Assembly: GCA_937995335.1 (NCBI GenBank)
Contig: CALKIH010000052.1
Span: 124,001 to 188,000 of the forward strand
DNA length: 64,000 nucleotides
Direction: 5' to 3'
Source: UBA2357 sp002344625
GTDB taxonomy: Bacteria; Pseudomonadota; Gammaproteobacteria; Burkholderiales; Rhodocyclaceae
Shown here: positions 1 through 8,208 of the stretch, piece after piece
Numbering within the stretch: the stretch's first letter is position 1
Layout: every line of letters begins with the position of its first letter
Position numbers and translations under genes: made by a program
Notes under the pieces: generated by a model
Told to the model about the DNA's origin: nothing
Databases searched by the model: none
Seen by the model: only the letters and a program-made list of their open reading frames with translations

Positions 1-43
1 CTAGACAATGCCGGTGAAGTCCGGCGCCCTATGGAGAAATGCA

Positions 44-1108
44 ATGCCTCTCGTTTCCATGCGCCAGTTGCTCGATCACGCCGCCGAGAACGGCTACGGC
101 CTGCCGGCGTTCAACGTCAATAATCTCGAACAGGTCCAGGCGATCATGGAGGCGGCACACGGATGCGACAGCCCGGTGATCATGCAGGCATCGGCTGGCG
201 CCCGCAAGTACGCGGGCGAAGCTTTTTTGCGTCACCTGATCGATGCTGCGGTCGAGTCCTATCCGCATATTCCGGTCGTGATGCACCAGGATCATGGCCA
301 GTCGCCGGCCATCTGCATGGCGGCGATCCGCTCAGGGTTCACCAGTGTGATGATGGACGGCTCGCTGCTCGAAGATGGCAAGACGCCGTCGTCATACGAG
401 TACAACGTCGAGGTTTCGCGCGAAGTGGTCAAGTTCTCGCATTCGATCGGGGTTACGGTCGAGGCCGAGCTCGGATGTCTGGGGTCCCTGGAGACCGGCC
501 AGGCGGGCGAGGAGGATGGTATCGGTGCGGAGGGAACACTCGATCATTCGATGCTGCTCACCGACCCGGATCAGGCGGCCGACTTCGTGCGCAAGACCGA
601 CTGCGACGCGCTCGCAATCGCGATCGGCACCAGCCATGGCGCCTACAAGTTCAGCCGCAAACCGACTGGCGACATCCTCGCGATCGACCGGATCAAGGCC
701 ATCCACGCACGCATTCCCAACACCCACCTCGTCATGCATGGTTCGAGCAGCGTGCCGCAGGAGTTGCTGGAGATCATCCGCAGCTATGGGGGCGACATGA
801 AGGAGACCTATGGCGTGCCGGTGGAGGAGATCGTCGAGGGGATCCGATTCGGCGTGCGCAAGATTAATATCGATACCGACATCCGGCTTGCAATGACGGG
901 TGCGATTCGCAAATTCATGTTCGAGAACCCCTCCAAGTTCGACCCGCGCGAGTATAACAAACCGGCGCGCGAAGCTGCCAAGTTCGTGTGCAAGGCACGC
1001 TTCGAGGCGTTCGGGAGCGCCGGTATGGCGAGCCGGATAAAGCCGGTGCCGCTCGACAAGATCGCCCAGCGCTACCTCAAAGGCGAGCTCGCTCAAGTCG
1101 TACGCTGA
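44..1108 (+). CDS. fba: Fructose-bisphosphate aldolase, class II (Calvin subtype)
   Basis: Cytosolic zinc aldolase that interconverts fructose 1,6-bisphosphate with dihydroxyacetone phosphate and glyceraldehyde 3-phosphate. The 354-residue product has the class II signature HQDHG (residues 81-85, with zinc ligand H84), a second histidine in GTSHG (H198) and a third in MHGSS (H232). The start at 44 is chosen over the ATG at 8 because GGAG lies at 33-36 and family homology begins at MPLVSM. Only 43 bases precede it in the window, so the upstream neighbour (often pyruvate kinase) cannot be seen. It stands apart from pgk/gap/tkt and on the opposite strand to them. Confidence 0.95.
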   Translation: MPLVSMRQLLDHAAENGYGLPAFNVNNLEQVQAIMEAAHGCDSPVIMQASAGARKYAGEAFLRHLIDAAVESYPHIPVVMHQDHGQSPAICMAAIRSGFTSVMMDGSLLEDGKTPSSYEYNVEVSREVVKFSHSIGVTVEAELGCLGSLETGQAGEEDGIGAEGTLDHSMLLTDPDQAADFVRKTDCDALAIAIGTSHGAYKFSRKPTGDILAIDRIKAIHARIPNTHLVMHGSSSVPQELLEIIRSYGGDMKETYGVPVEEIVEGIRFGVRKINIDTDIRLAMTGAIRKFMFENPSKFDPREYNKPAREAAKFVCKARFEAFGSAGMASRIKPVPLDKIAQRYLKGELAQVVR

Positions 1109-1138
1109 GTACCGGCTGGCGTTGCCGCAGCGGTCCGC

Positions 1139-2629
1139 TCAGTTGTTTGCTCCGGTGCCCGGGGCGGGCGGCGCAAGCGGCGCATCCTGACCTTGGGGTG
1201 CGCGCAGCATTCGCCATCCCATGAACGCAAACAATATAGTCATGAGCGGGCTGAGGATGTTGAAGAACGCAAACGGCGCATAGCTGACCGTAGCAACCCC
1301 CAGCGTCGCGGCCATGAAAGCGCCACAACTGTTCCACGGGATCAGCGCGGAAGTCACCGTGGCCGTGTCGCCGATCGCGCGTGACTGCACTACGGGTTTG
1401 TATCCCCGATCGCTAAACGCATTCTTGAACATGCGCCCCGGCAGCACGATTGCGATGTACTGGTCCGCGGTCACGACATTGGTCGTGATCGTGGCGCCGA
1501 CCAGCGACGCGACCAATGCGCCGATGGACTTGATCTTGCGGACTAGCGGCGCGATCAAGCATTCGAGCACCCCGATCTTCTCGACCACACCGCCGAAGGC
1601 GAGCGCGGTGATGATCAGCCAGATCGTGCCCAGCATGCTCGCCATGCCCCCCCTGGTTAACAACTGGTCGATACCCGCGTCGCCGGTGGATGATTGATAG
1701 CCGCTGGCGAGTGCCTGCCACACGCCCTTGAGCAGGGCGAGCGTTTCGGACAGGTCTGCGTCGCTGGCAAACGCGATCACTCGCTCGGGCGATACCCACA
1801 CCGCCAATATGCCGCCCGCGATTGCACCGGTGAAGATGGTCGTGAAGGGCGGAAACTTGAGGATTGCCAGTGCCAGCACCACCACAAGCGGCAGAAACAG
1901 GATCGGGGTGATGTTGAAGCTGCTGTGGATGCTCGCGATTTTCTCCGATGCGTCGAAATCACCGGGCTCGCCAAGAAACCAGAAGAACCCCAAGGCCAGC
2001 AGAAACGCCGGCATCGATGTCCATAGCGTCTCCACGATGTGCTCGTAAAGATTGGCGCCGGTTGCCACTGCGGCCAGATTGGTCGAATCCGAGAGGGGCG
2101 ACGACTTGTCGCCGAGATAGGCTCCGGAAATGATCGCAGCGGCGGTGATCGCCGGATCCAGGTCCATGTTGATCGCGATGCCCATCAGGCCGATGCCGAT
2201 CGTGCTGACCACGGTCCAAGAACTGCCGATACAGAGTGAAACCAGTCCGCAAATGATCGCCGACGTCATGTACAGATAGTGCGGACTCAGGATCTGCAGG
2301 CCGTAATAAACCATCGCCATCAGGGTGCCGCTCATGGCCCAGGTGCCGACCAGGGATCCGACTGCGAACAGGATGAACATCGCGCCGACACCCGTGCCGA
2401 CACTGGCTACCGCCGCTTCGCGCAGCGCGTCGAGGGTGTAGCCACGCCGCCAGCCGATGAACACCGCGACCAGCGATGCGACCACCAGGGCGATCTGGTT
2501 CGGTCCGTCTGCGCCACCCTCGCCGAACAGGTAGAACGACAGCCCCACCAGGATCACGAGGCTCGCGACCGGGACGAGTGCCTCGGTGACCGATAAAGCG
2601 GGCGGTGTTTCAGCAGTCCGATCTTGCAT
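1139..2629 (-). CDS. nhaC: Na+/H+ antiporter, NhaC family
   Basis: Integral inner-membrane protein of 496 residues with about a dozen hydrophobic segments. The region with GSSWTVVSTIGIG and GAYLGDKSSPLSDSTNLAA (roughly residues 150-190) is the conserved core of the NhaC family, which exchanges sodium for protons. Some relatives carry malate/lactate, so the exact substrate is open. The gene is divergent from arcD, and a good promoter is visible 58-86 bases upstream of its start. Placement next to arginine deiminase, which releases ammonia, suggests a role in pH or sodium homeostasis; this is inference only. Confidence 0.85.
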   Translation of the reverse strand: MQDRTAETPPALSVTEALVPVASLVILVGLSFYLFGEGGADGPNQIALVVASLVAVFIGWRRGYTLDALREAAVASVGTGVGAMFILFAVGSLVGTWAMSGTLMAMVYYGLQILSPHYLYMTSAIICGLVSLCIGSSWTVVSTIGIGLMGIAINMDLDPAITAAAIISGAYLGDKSSPLSDSTNLAAVATGANLYEHIVETLWTSMPAFLLALGFFWFLGEPGDFDASEKIASIHSSFNITPILFLPLVVVLALAILKFPPFTTIFTGAIAGGILAVWVSPERVIAFASDADLSETLALLKGVWQALASGYQSSTGDAGIDQLLTRGGMASMLGTIWLIITALAFGGVVEKIGVLECLIAPLVRKIKSIGALVASLVGATITTNVVTADQYIAIVLPGRMFKNAFSDRGYKPVVQSRAIGDTATVTSALIPWNSCGAFMAATLGVATVSYAPFAFFNILSPLMTILFAFMGWRMLRAPQGQDAPLAPPAPGTGANN

Positions 2630-2686
2630 CTTTGACCTCGCACCGGTTTTGGCGAATCGGGCGCCTGTTCAGCAGGCTCGAAGTTC

Positions 2687-2715
2687 AATCTAAGCGCTAA
2701 CAGTGGACTCGTCAA
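2687..2715 (-). promoter_or_regulatory. Sigma-70-type promoter for nhaC
   Basis: Read on the minus strand, TTGACG (2715-2710) is followed after exactly 17 bases by TAGATT (2692-2687). This predicts transcription starting near 2680 and a leader of about 50 bases before the nhaC ATG at 2629. Spacing and hexamer matches (5/6 and 4/6) are good, but the start site is predicted, not measured. Confidence 0.55.
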
Positions 2716-2835
2716 GATGACCCGAAGAAAGCCCTGGCTGCCCAGCCGGCATGTTTTGGGGAGCATGCGATATGACTGAACTTGGACCGCGAGGCGCGAG
2801 TTCCGGGATCCACGACGAGCGGGGAAACCCCCTAC

Positions 2836-2864
2836 TTGACAGTGCGAAAAATAAGGAGAATATT
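2836..2864 (+). promoter_or_regulatory. Candidate sigma-70 promoter for arcD-arcA
   Basis: A perfect -35 TTGACA (2836-2841) and, after 17 bases, AATATT (2859-2864; 4 of 6 matches to TATAAT), in AT-rich DNA about 95 bases upstream of arcD. TATAAA at 2873-2878 is an alternative weak -10. Confidence 0.45.
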
Positions 2865-2959
2865 TCAAAAAGTATAAAAAAATCATGGTGCATCGCATTA
2901 TCCGAATCATGACTATTGCGAATGCGCCGGTGTAGCAGGCACTGAAAGCCAAAGGAGAA

Positions 2960-4393
2960 ATGATGGGCTCGTCATCTGATCAGAAGTTGTCGCGTTTTGC
3001 ATTGACGGCGATGGTCGTCGGTTCGATGGTCGGTGCAGGGATCTTCTCGTTGCCTGCGACTTTCGGGCGCGCAACCGGGCCGTTCGGAGCAATCGTCGCG
3101 TGGATCATCGCGGGTACCGGCATGCTGATGCTCGCTTTCGTGTTCCAGTCGCTGGCCATGCGCAAGCCGGGTCTCGATGCGGGCATCTTCGCCTATGCCC
3201 GGGCGGGATTCGGCGATTATCTGGGCTTTGCCGCGGCGTTCGGATTCTGGGCGGGCACCTGCCTCGGCAACACCACTTACTTCGTATTGATCAAATCGAC
3301 GCTCGGAGCGGTCATTCCGATGTTCGGTGACGGCAATACGCCGAGCGCGGTATTCGTCTCGTCGATCATATTGTGGGCCGTGCATTTCATGATTCTGAGG
3401 GGAATCAAGGAGGCGGCGTTCATCAATCAGGTGGTTACGGTCGCGAAGATCGTACCGATCTTCCTCTTCATCGCCATCGTCGGTTTTGCATTCAAGTACG
3501 ATTTGTTCGCGAGCAATTTCTGGGGCGGCGGCGATTATGACAACGCGGACCTGTTCAATCAGGTCCGCAGCACGATGATGGTGACTGTCTTCGTCTTCAT
3601 CGGTATCGAAGGCGCGAGCGTTTATTCGCGTTTTGCGAAGAAGCGCGAGGATGTGGGCTGGGCGACGGTGATGGGTTTTATCGGCGTGTTGTGCCTGCTG
3701 GTCATGGTCACGCTCCTCCCCTTCGGCGTTTTGCTCCGACCTGAACTCGAGGCTTTGCGCCAACCGTCCATGGGGGGGGTGCTGCATGCGGTCGTCGGGC
3801 CATGGGGGGGATGGTTCGTCGGAATTGGGCTGATCGTGTCGGTGCTCGGCGCCTATCTGGCGTGGTCGCTGCTCGCCGCCGAGGTTCTCTATACCGCTTC
3901 GAAGAACGATCTGGTGCCCAAGTGGCTGGGGCGCGAGAATGCGAACCGGGTACCGGTCACCGCGCTCTGGCTCACCAACAGCTTGGTCCAGATTTTTCTG
4001 ATCTCGACGCTTTTCGCTCAGGAGGCCTTCGATCTGGCCCTCGAGATGACCAGTGCGATGACATTGATCCCGTATGTGCTGGTCGCTGGCTACGCCCTCA
4101 AGCTCGTGCTGACCCGCGAGACCTACGAGACCGATACCCGCGACCTGAGCAAAGACATGGTGTGGGCGGGCATCGCGACGATCTACACGGTGTTCATGTT
4201 GTGGGCCGGCGGCATGACCAACATCCTGCTGTCCTGCATCCTGTTTGCGCCCGGGTCGATTTTGTTCATCGTCGCTCGGCGCGAGCAGGGCAAGAAAGTA
4301 TTCACCGCCGCCGAGGTCGGCTTGTTCGTCCTCATTCTCGCCGGGGCGGTCGCCGGTGTCGTTTCACTGGCAACCGGTCGCATGACCATCTAG
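2960..4393 (+). CDS. arcD: Arginine:ornithine antiporter, APC family
   Basis: Inner-membrane amino-acid antiporter of 477 residues with about 12 membrane segments. The N-terminal GSMVGAGIFSLP motif and the segment AMRKPGLDAGIFAYARAG are typical of ArcD-type basic amino acid antiporters of the APC superfamily. AAGGAG at 2952-2957 serves either ATG 2960 or, with better spacing, ATG 2963. arcA follows after 50 bases with its own strong ribosome site, so the two probably form one transcript that imports arginine and exports a product. Ornithine as counter-substrate is the family rule, but no ornithine-producing arcB is present nearby. Confidence 0.88.
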   Translation: MMGSSSDQKLSRFALTAMVVGSMVGAGIFSLPATFGRATGPFGAIVAWIIAGTGMLMLAFVFQSLAMRKPGLDAGIFAYARAGFGDYLGFAAAFGFWAGTCLGNTTYFVLIKSTLGAVIPMFGDGNTPSAVFVSSIILWAVHFMILRGIKEAAFINQVVTVAKIVPIFLFIAIVGFAFKYDLFASNFWGGGDYDNADLFNQVRSTMMVTVFVFIGIEGASVYSRFAKKREDVGWATVMGFIGVLCLLVMVTLLPFGVLLRPELEALRQPSMGGVLHAVVGPWGGWFVGIGLIVSVLGAYLAWSLLAAEVLYTASKNDLVPKWLGRENANRVPVTALWLTNSLVQIFLISTLFAQEAFDLALEMTSAMTLIPYVLVAGYALKLVLTRETYETDTRDLSKDMVWAGIATIYTVFMLWAGGMTNILLSCILFAPGSILFIVARREQGKKVFTAAEVGLFVLILAGAVAGVVSLATGRMTI

Positions 4394-4443
4394 CTGTAAT
4401 CGGTGCTCAAACAAGCTGTCAATCGACAACGGAGGAGATCGCA

Positions 4444-5724
4444 ATGACCAGTACCAGCCAGCCAGCATCGGCAGACAAAACACCTGTTTATGGCGTTCAT
4501 TCGGAAGTCGGGGTGCTGCGCAAGGTGATGGTGTGCGCGCCCGGACTCGCGCATACCCGCCTGACCCCGAGCAACAACGATTACCTGCTTTTTGACGATG
4601 TTCTGTGGGTCCAGAACGCCAAGCGCGACCACTTCGACTTCATGACCAAGATGCGCGACCGCGGCGTCGAGGTCGTCGAAATGCACAACCTCCTGGCCGA
4701 AACCGTTGCGATTCCCGAGGCCAGGGCATGGTTGCTGGATCGCAAAGTGACGCCGAACAATGTCGGGCTGGGCTTGATCGAAGATACCCGTGCCTACCTC
4801 GAAAGCCTCGATCCGCGCCAGTTGGCGGAGGTGTTGATCGGAGGCGTATCGGTGGTGGATATTCCCGACGAGTTTTCGACCTCGGACTATCTCGATCTGG
4901 TACGCGAATCGCACGGGATGACCGAGTACCTGTTGCCGCCGCTGCCCAACACGCTATATACGCGTGATACCACTTGCTGGATCTATGGCGGGGTCACGTT
5001 GAATCCGCTCTATTGGCCGGCCCGCAAGGAGGAAACCTTCCTCACCACGGCAATCTACAAGTTCCATCCGAGCTTCACCGGCGCCAGGTTCGAAGTGTGG
5101 TGGGGCGATCCCGACACCAACTTCGGTGCGGCCACGGTCGAAGGCGGCGACGTGATGCCGGTGGGCAACGGCGTGGTACTGATCGGCATGAGCGAACGTA
5201 CCTCGCGCCAGGGTATCGCTCAGATGGCTGCCGCGCTGTTCAGAAAGGGCGCTGCCGAAAAAGTCATCATCGCCGCGATGCCCAAGCTGCGGGCCGCGAT
5301 GCATCTCGATACCGTGTTCACTTTCGCTGATCGCGACTTGGTGACGCTCTACCCGGAAATCATGAACCATGTTCATGCCATCACGTTGCGCCCAAGCGAC
5401 AAGCCAGTGGGCATCGACGCGACGCTGGAGACGAAGTCCTTCGTCGAAGTCGTCGCACAAGCACTGAACCTGAAGAAGTTGCGGGTCGTCGAGACCGGTG
5501 GTGATCACTATGCCTCGGAGCGCCAGCAGTGGGATAGCGGCAACAACTTGGTGGCGGTTTCGCCCGGATCGGTTTTTGCCTATGACCGCAACACCTGGAC
5601 CAACACCCAGTTGCGCAAGGAAGGCATCGAGGTCATCACGATCGTCGGCGCCGAGCTGGGGCGGGGCAGGGGCGGTGGCCACTGCATGACTTGCCCGATC
5701 ATCCGCGATCCGATCGATTACTGA
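4444..5724 (+). CDS. arcA: Arginine deiminase
   Basis: Hydrolyses arginine to citrulline and ammonia in the cytosol, the first step of the arginine deiminase pathway. The 426-residue product shows LYTRDTT, EGGD, HLDTVFTF and the C-terminal GGGHCMTCP. The nucleophile C414 is 12 residues from the C terminus, the same distance as C406 in the 418-residue Pseudomonas enzyme. The start at 4444 follows a strong GGAGGAG at 4431-4437; the frame is open upstream, but that part lies inside arcD and is a shadow. Ornithine carbamoyltransferase and carbamate kinase, the usual operon partners, do not follow. Confidence 0.97.
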   Translation: MTSTSQPASADKTPVYGVHSEVGVLRKVMVCAPGLAHTRLTPSNNDYLLFDDVLWVQNAKRDHFDFMTKMRDRGVEVVEMHNLLAETVAIPEARAWLLDRKVTPNNVGLGLIEDTRAYLESLDPRQLAEVLIGGVSVVDIPDEFSTSDYLDLVRESHGMTEYLLPPLPNTLYTRDTTCWIYGGVTLNPLYWPARKEETFLTTAIYKFHPSFTGARFEVWWGDPDTNFGAATVEGGDVMPVGNGVVLIGMSERTSRQGIAQMAAALFRKGAAEKVIIAAMPKLRAAMHLDTVFTFADRDLVTLYPEIMNHVHAITLRPSDKPVGIDATLETKSFVEVVAQALNLKKLRVVETGGDHYASERQQWDSGNNLVAVSPGSVFAYDRNTWTNTQLRKEGIEVITIVGAELGRGRGGGHCMTCPIIRDPIDY

Positions 5725-5750
5725 GGCGCTACGTTTGCCGGTCGTCTGGT

Positions 5751-5775
5751 GTCTCGCCCCTCGCGGGGGCGAGAC
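5751..5775 (+). terminator. GC-rich hairpin after arcA
   Basis: Perfect 10-bp stem (GTCTCGCCCC at 5751-5760 with GGGGCGAGAC at 5766-5775) and a 5-base loop, 26 bases after the arcA stop and between convergent arcA and pgk. There is no clean T tract on either side, so termination efficiency is uncertain. Confidence 0.5.
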
Positions 5776-5870
5776 CCGTTCCGTTGTTGGAGGGGCGTCC
5801 GGCTTACTGCCATCCCTCGTGTCCACGGCCTAAACAAAGAGGGCAGGTGCCCATGCAAGGCCGTTAGATG

Positions 5871-7052
5871 TCAGGTGAAGCGCTCTTCGAGTGCAGCGAT
5901 CGCCGGCAAGGTCTTGCCTTCCAGGAACTCCAGAAACGCGCCGCCCCCGGTCGAAATGTAGCCGACGTCGTCGGCGATGTGGAACTTGGCGATTGCAGCC
6001 AGCGTATCGCCGCCACCGGCGATCGAGAAGGCTTCGGAGTGCGCGATGGCGGAGGCGACCATCTTGGTTCCGCCGGCGAATTGCGGTAGTTCGAATACGC
6101 CCACCGGGCCGTTCCACACGATCGTGCCCGCGTTGGCAATGATCTCGGCGAGTTTGGCTGCGGTTTTCGGACCGACGTCCAGGATGCGGTCATGTGTGGC
6201 GACATCGTCGACCGAGATCTTGTTGGCCCGGGCGAGTGCCGAGACTTCGTCGGCGACGACCACGTCGGTGGGCAGGGGCACCTCTGCCCCGCGCGCCTTC
6301 ATCGCGTCCATGATGGCATGGGCTTCCTTGACCAGATCCGGCTCGGCGAGCGAATCCCCGATGCGCTTGCCGGAGGCGAGCAGAAAGGTGTTGGCGATGC
6401 CGCCGCCGACGATGAGTTGATCGACCTTGTCGGCCAGCGATCTGAGGATGGTCAGCTTGCTCGAAACCTTGGAGCCGCCCACGATCGCAACCAGGGGCCG
6501 GGCCGGTTGATGCAATGCCTTGCCGAGTGCATCGATTTCGGCCCCCATCAGCATGCCGGCGCAGGCGACCGGGGCGAAGCGGGCGATGCCGTGGGTGGTG
6601 GCTTCGGCCCGGTGGGCGGTGCCGAATGCGTCGTTCACATAGATGTCGCACAGGGCGGCCATCTTCTTCGCGAGTTCTTCGTTGTTCTTCTTCTCGCCCT
6701 TGTTGCAGCGGCAATTCTCGAGCAGCACCACCTCGCCGGGATTGACGTGGAAGCCGCCCTCCACCCAGTCCCGGACTAGGCGCACCGGCTTGTGCAGCAA
6801 CTGCCCCAGGCGTACGGCCACCGGGGCCAGCGTGTCGTCCGGACCGACCTCGCCTTCGGTCGGGCGTCCGAGATGCGAAGTCACCATGACCGCTGCGCCG
6901 CGGTCGAGACAATATTGAATGGAGGGAAGCGAAGCCTTGATACGGGTGTCTTCGGTGATGTTTCCGGCTTCGTCCTGGGGGACGTTCAGGTCGGCACGAA
7001 TGAAGACACGTTTGTCTGCGACAGCCAGGTCGGTAAGCTTGAGCACGTTCAT
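5871..7052 (-). CDS. pgk: Phosphoglycerate kinase
   Basis: Transfers phosphate between 1,3-bisphosphoglycerate and ADP; acts in glycolysis and in reverse in the Calvin cycle. The 393-residue protein has RADLNVPQD near residue 20, HLGRP, the hinge/nucleotide region GGSKVSSKL and the C-terminal GGGDT. Its start lies 7 bases after the epd stop, so it is the last gene of the tkt-gap-epd-pgk string. Length is normal for bacterial Pgk. Confidence 0.97.
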   Translation of the reverse strand: MNVLKLTDLAVADKRVFIRADLNVPQDEAGNITEDTRIKASLPSIQYCLDRGAAVMVTSHLGRPTEGEVGPDDTLAPVAVRLGQLLHKPVRLVRDWVEGGFHVNPGEVVLLENCRCNKGEKKNNEELAKKMAALCDIYVNDAFGTAHRAEATTHGIARFAPVACAGMLMGAEIDALGKALHQPARPLVAIVGGSKVSSKLTILRSLADKVDQLIVGGGIANTFLLASGKRIGDSLAEPDLVKEAHAIMDAMKARGAEVPLPTDVVVADEVSALARANKISVDDVATHDRILDVGPKTAAKLAEIIANAGTIVWNGPVGVFELPQFAGGTKMVASAIAHSEAFSIAGGGDTLAAIAKFHIADDVGYISTGGGAFLEFLEGKTLPAIAALEERFT

Positions 7053-7059
7053 GGGTGGA

Positions 7060-8154
7060 TCATCCAGGTAGGTGGCTAATTGCGGGCGCCCGCTCAGTGG
7101 GTGCCGGCCAACGGGTTTGCCAATGGTCGAGCGCGTCCACGAGCCGGTTGGCGAAGCCCCATTCGTTGTCGAACCATAGCAAGAGGCTCATCAGTCGGGT
7201 GCCGCTCGCACGCGTCTGACTGCCGTCGACGATGGCCGAATGGGGGTCGTGGTTGAAGTCTATCGACGCGTGCGGGTCGTCGGTGTAGGCGATCAGGCGT
7301 GCGAACGATCCGTTGGCCGCCTCGCGCAGCAAGGTATTGACGGTAGCGACGTCGATGCGGGTGCGGGTGGTCAACACCAGATCGATCGCCGAAACGTTGA
7401 GGGTCGGAACCCGGATCGCTTTGGCTTCGACCTTGCCGGCGAGCTGCGGCATCAAGCGTTCGATGCCGCGCGCGAGTCCGGTCGAAACCGGAATGATCGA
7501 CTGCATCGCCGAGCGGGTCCGGCGCAGATCCGTATGGTGGTAACCGTCGATCAAGGGTTGATCGTTCATGACCGAGTGCAGCGTCGTGAGCAGCACGTGT
7601 TCGATGCCGAAAGCCTGGTCGAGCAGCGCCAGCACCGGCACCGCGGCGTTGGTCGTGCATGAGGCATTCGACACGATGCGTTCGTCGCCGTCGAGGCGGT
7701 CGTGGTTGATGCCATACACGACTGTCGCGTCGACATCGCTGGCACTGTTGCCCGGGTGGGAGAGCAGGACTCGCCGACAGCCCGCCGCGAGAAAGCGTGT
7801 CAGGTCGTCACGGTCGCCATAGCGGCCCGAGCATTCCACCAGCACGTCGATGTCGAGCGCGCGCCAATCGACGTCTTCCGGCGTCTGTGCGTGACTGACC
7901 GCGATCGCAGATCCGTCGATTGCCAGACCGGCCTCGGTGGTCTCGACCGTTCCGGGAAAGCGCCCGTGGGTGGAGTCGAAGCGGGTCAAGTAGGCGATGC
8001 TGGCAAGATCGGCCGGCTCGTTGATCGCGACCACCTGGCTGCGGGCCTGGAACGGTGACGCATGCAGGGCGCGCAGGAAGCTGCGCCCGATACGACCGTA
8101 GCCGTTGATGGCAAGGCGCAGGCGTGCGGGGCCGGACTGTTGGGGTATTGGCAT
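7060..8154 (-). CDS. epd: Erythrose-4-phosphate dehydrogenase (GAPDH paralogue)
   Basis: A 364-residue member of the GAPDH superfamily. It is closer to Epd than to the adjacent gap by SHPG after the KVLLSHPG-like strand, RRTRSAMQSIIPV, DFNHDPHSAIVDG and WFDNEWGFANR, all characteristic of enterobacterial Epd. Epd oxidises erythrose 4-phosphate to 4-phosphoerythronate for pyridoxal phosphate synthesis. The catalytic motif reads SNASCTTNA: the nucleophile is kept, but the usual second cysteine is alanine. The gene sits between gap and pgk, as epd-pgk-fba does in enteric bacteria. A true second GAPDH activity cannot be excluded. Confidence 0.8.
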   Translation of the reverse strand: MPIPQQSGPARLRLAINGYGRIGRSFLRALHASPFQARSQVVAINEPADLASIAYLTRFDSTHGRFPGTVETTEAGLAIDGSAIAVSHAQTPEDVDWRALDIDVLVECSGRYGDRDDLTRFLAAGCRRVLLSHPGNSASDVDATVVYGINHDRLDGDERIVSNASCTTNAAVPVLALLDQAFGIEHVLLTTLHSVMNDQPLIDGYHHTDLRRTRSAMQSIIPVSTGLARGIERLMPQLAGKVEAKAIRVPTLNVSAIDLVLTTRTRIDVATVNTLLREAANGSFARLIAYTDDPHASIDFNHDPHSAIVDGSQTRASGTRLMSLLLWFDNEWGFANRLVDALDHWQTRWPAPTERAPAISHLPG

Positions 8155-8166
8155 CGGTTCTCGGCG

Positions 8167-8194
8167 CCGCTGCCATGCCGAAGCATGGCAGCGG
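8167..8194 (-). other. Intercistronic UUCG-capped hairpin between gap and epd
   Basis: Perfect 12-bp inverted repeat (CCGCTGCCATGC at 8167-8178, GCATGGCAGCGG at 8183-8194) around a 4-base loop. In the minus-strand mRNA the loop is UUCG closed by a C-G pair, an exceptionally stable tetraloop. It lies in the 54 bases between the gap stop and the epd start. No U run follows, so it looks like an mRNA stabiliser or processing site rather than a simple terminator. Confidence 0.7.
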
Positions 8195-8208
8195 TGATCG
8201 TGCCGGAT

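Larger units (their letters stand above)
2630..2959. other. Divergent intergenic region nhaC/arcD (330 bp)
   Basis: No gene is visible here. It holds the nhaC promoter (2687-2715, minus) and a candidate arcD promoter (2836-2864, plus). The part nearest arcD (about 2835-2885) is clearly AT-richer than the surrounding DNA. I looked for an FNR/ANR box (TTGAT-N4-ATCAA), expected for an oxygen-regulated arginine deiminase operon, and did not find a convincing one. Confidence 0.6.

Noticed and set aside
2820..2959. FNR/ANR box before arcD
   Set aside because: No TTGAT-N4-ATCAA-like dyad; the TTGACA present is better explained as a -35.
3802..4443. N-terminal extension of arcA in an open frame
   Set aside because: Lies within arcD; a strong ribosome site at 4431-4437 fixes the real start at 4444.
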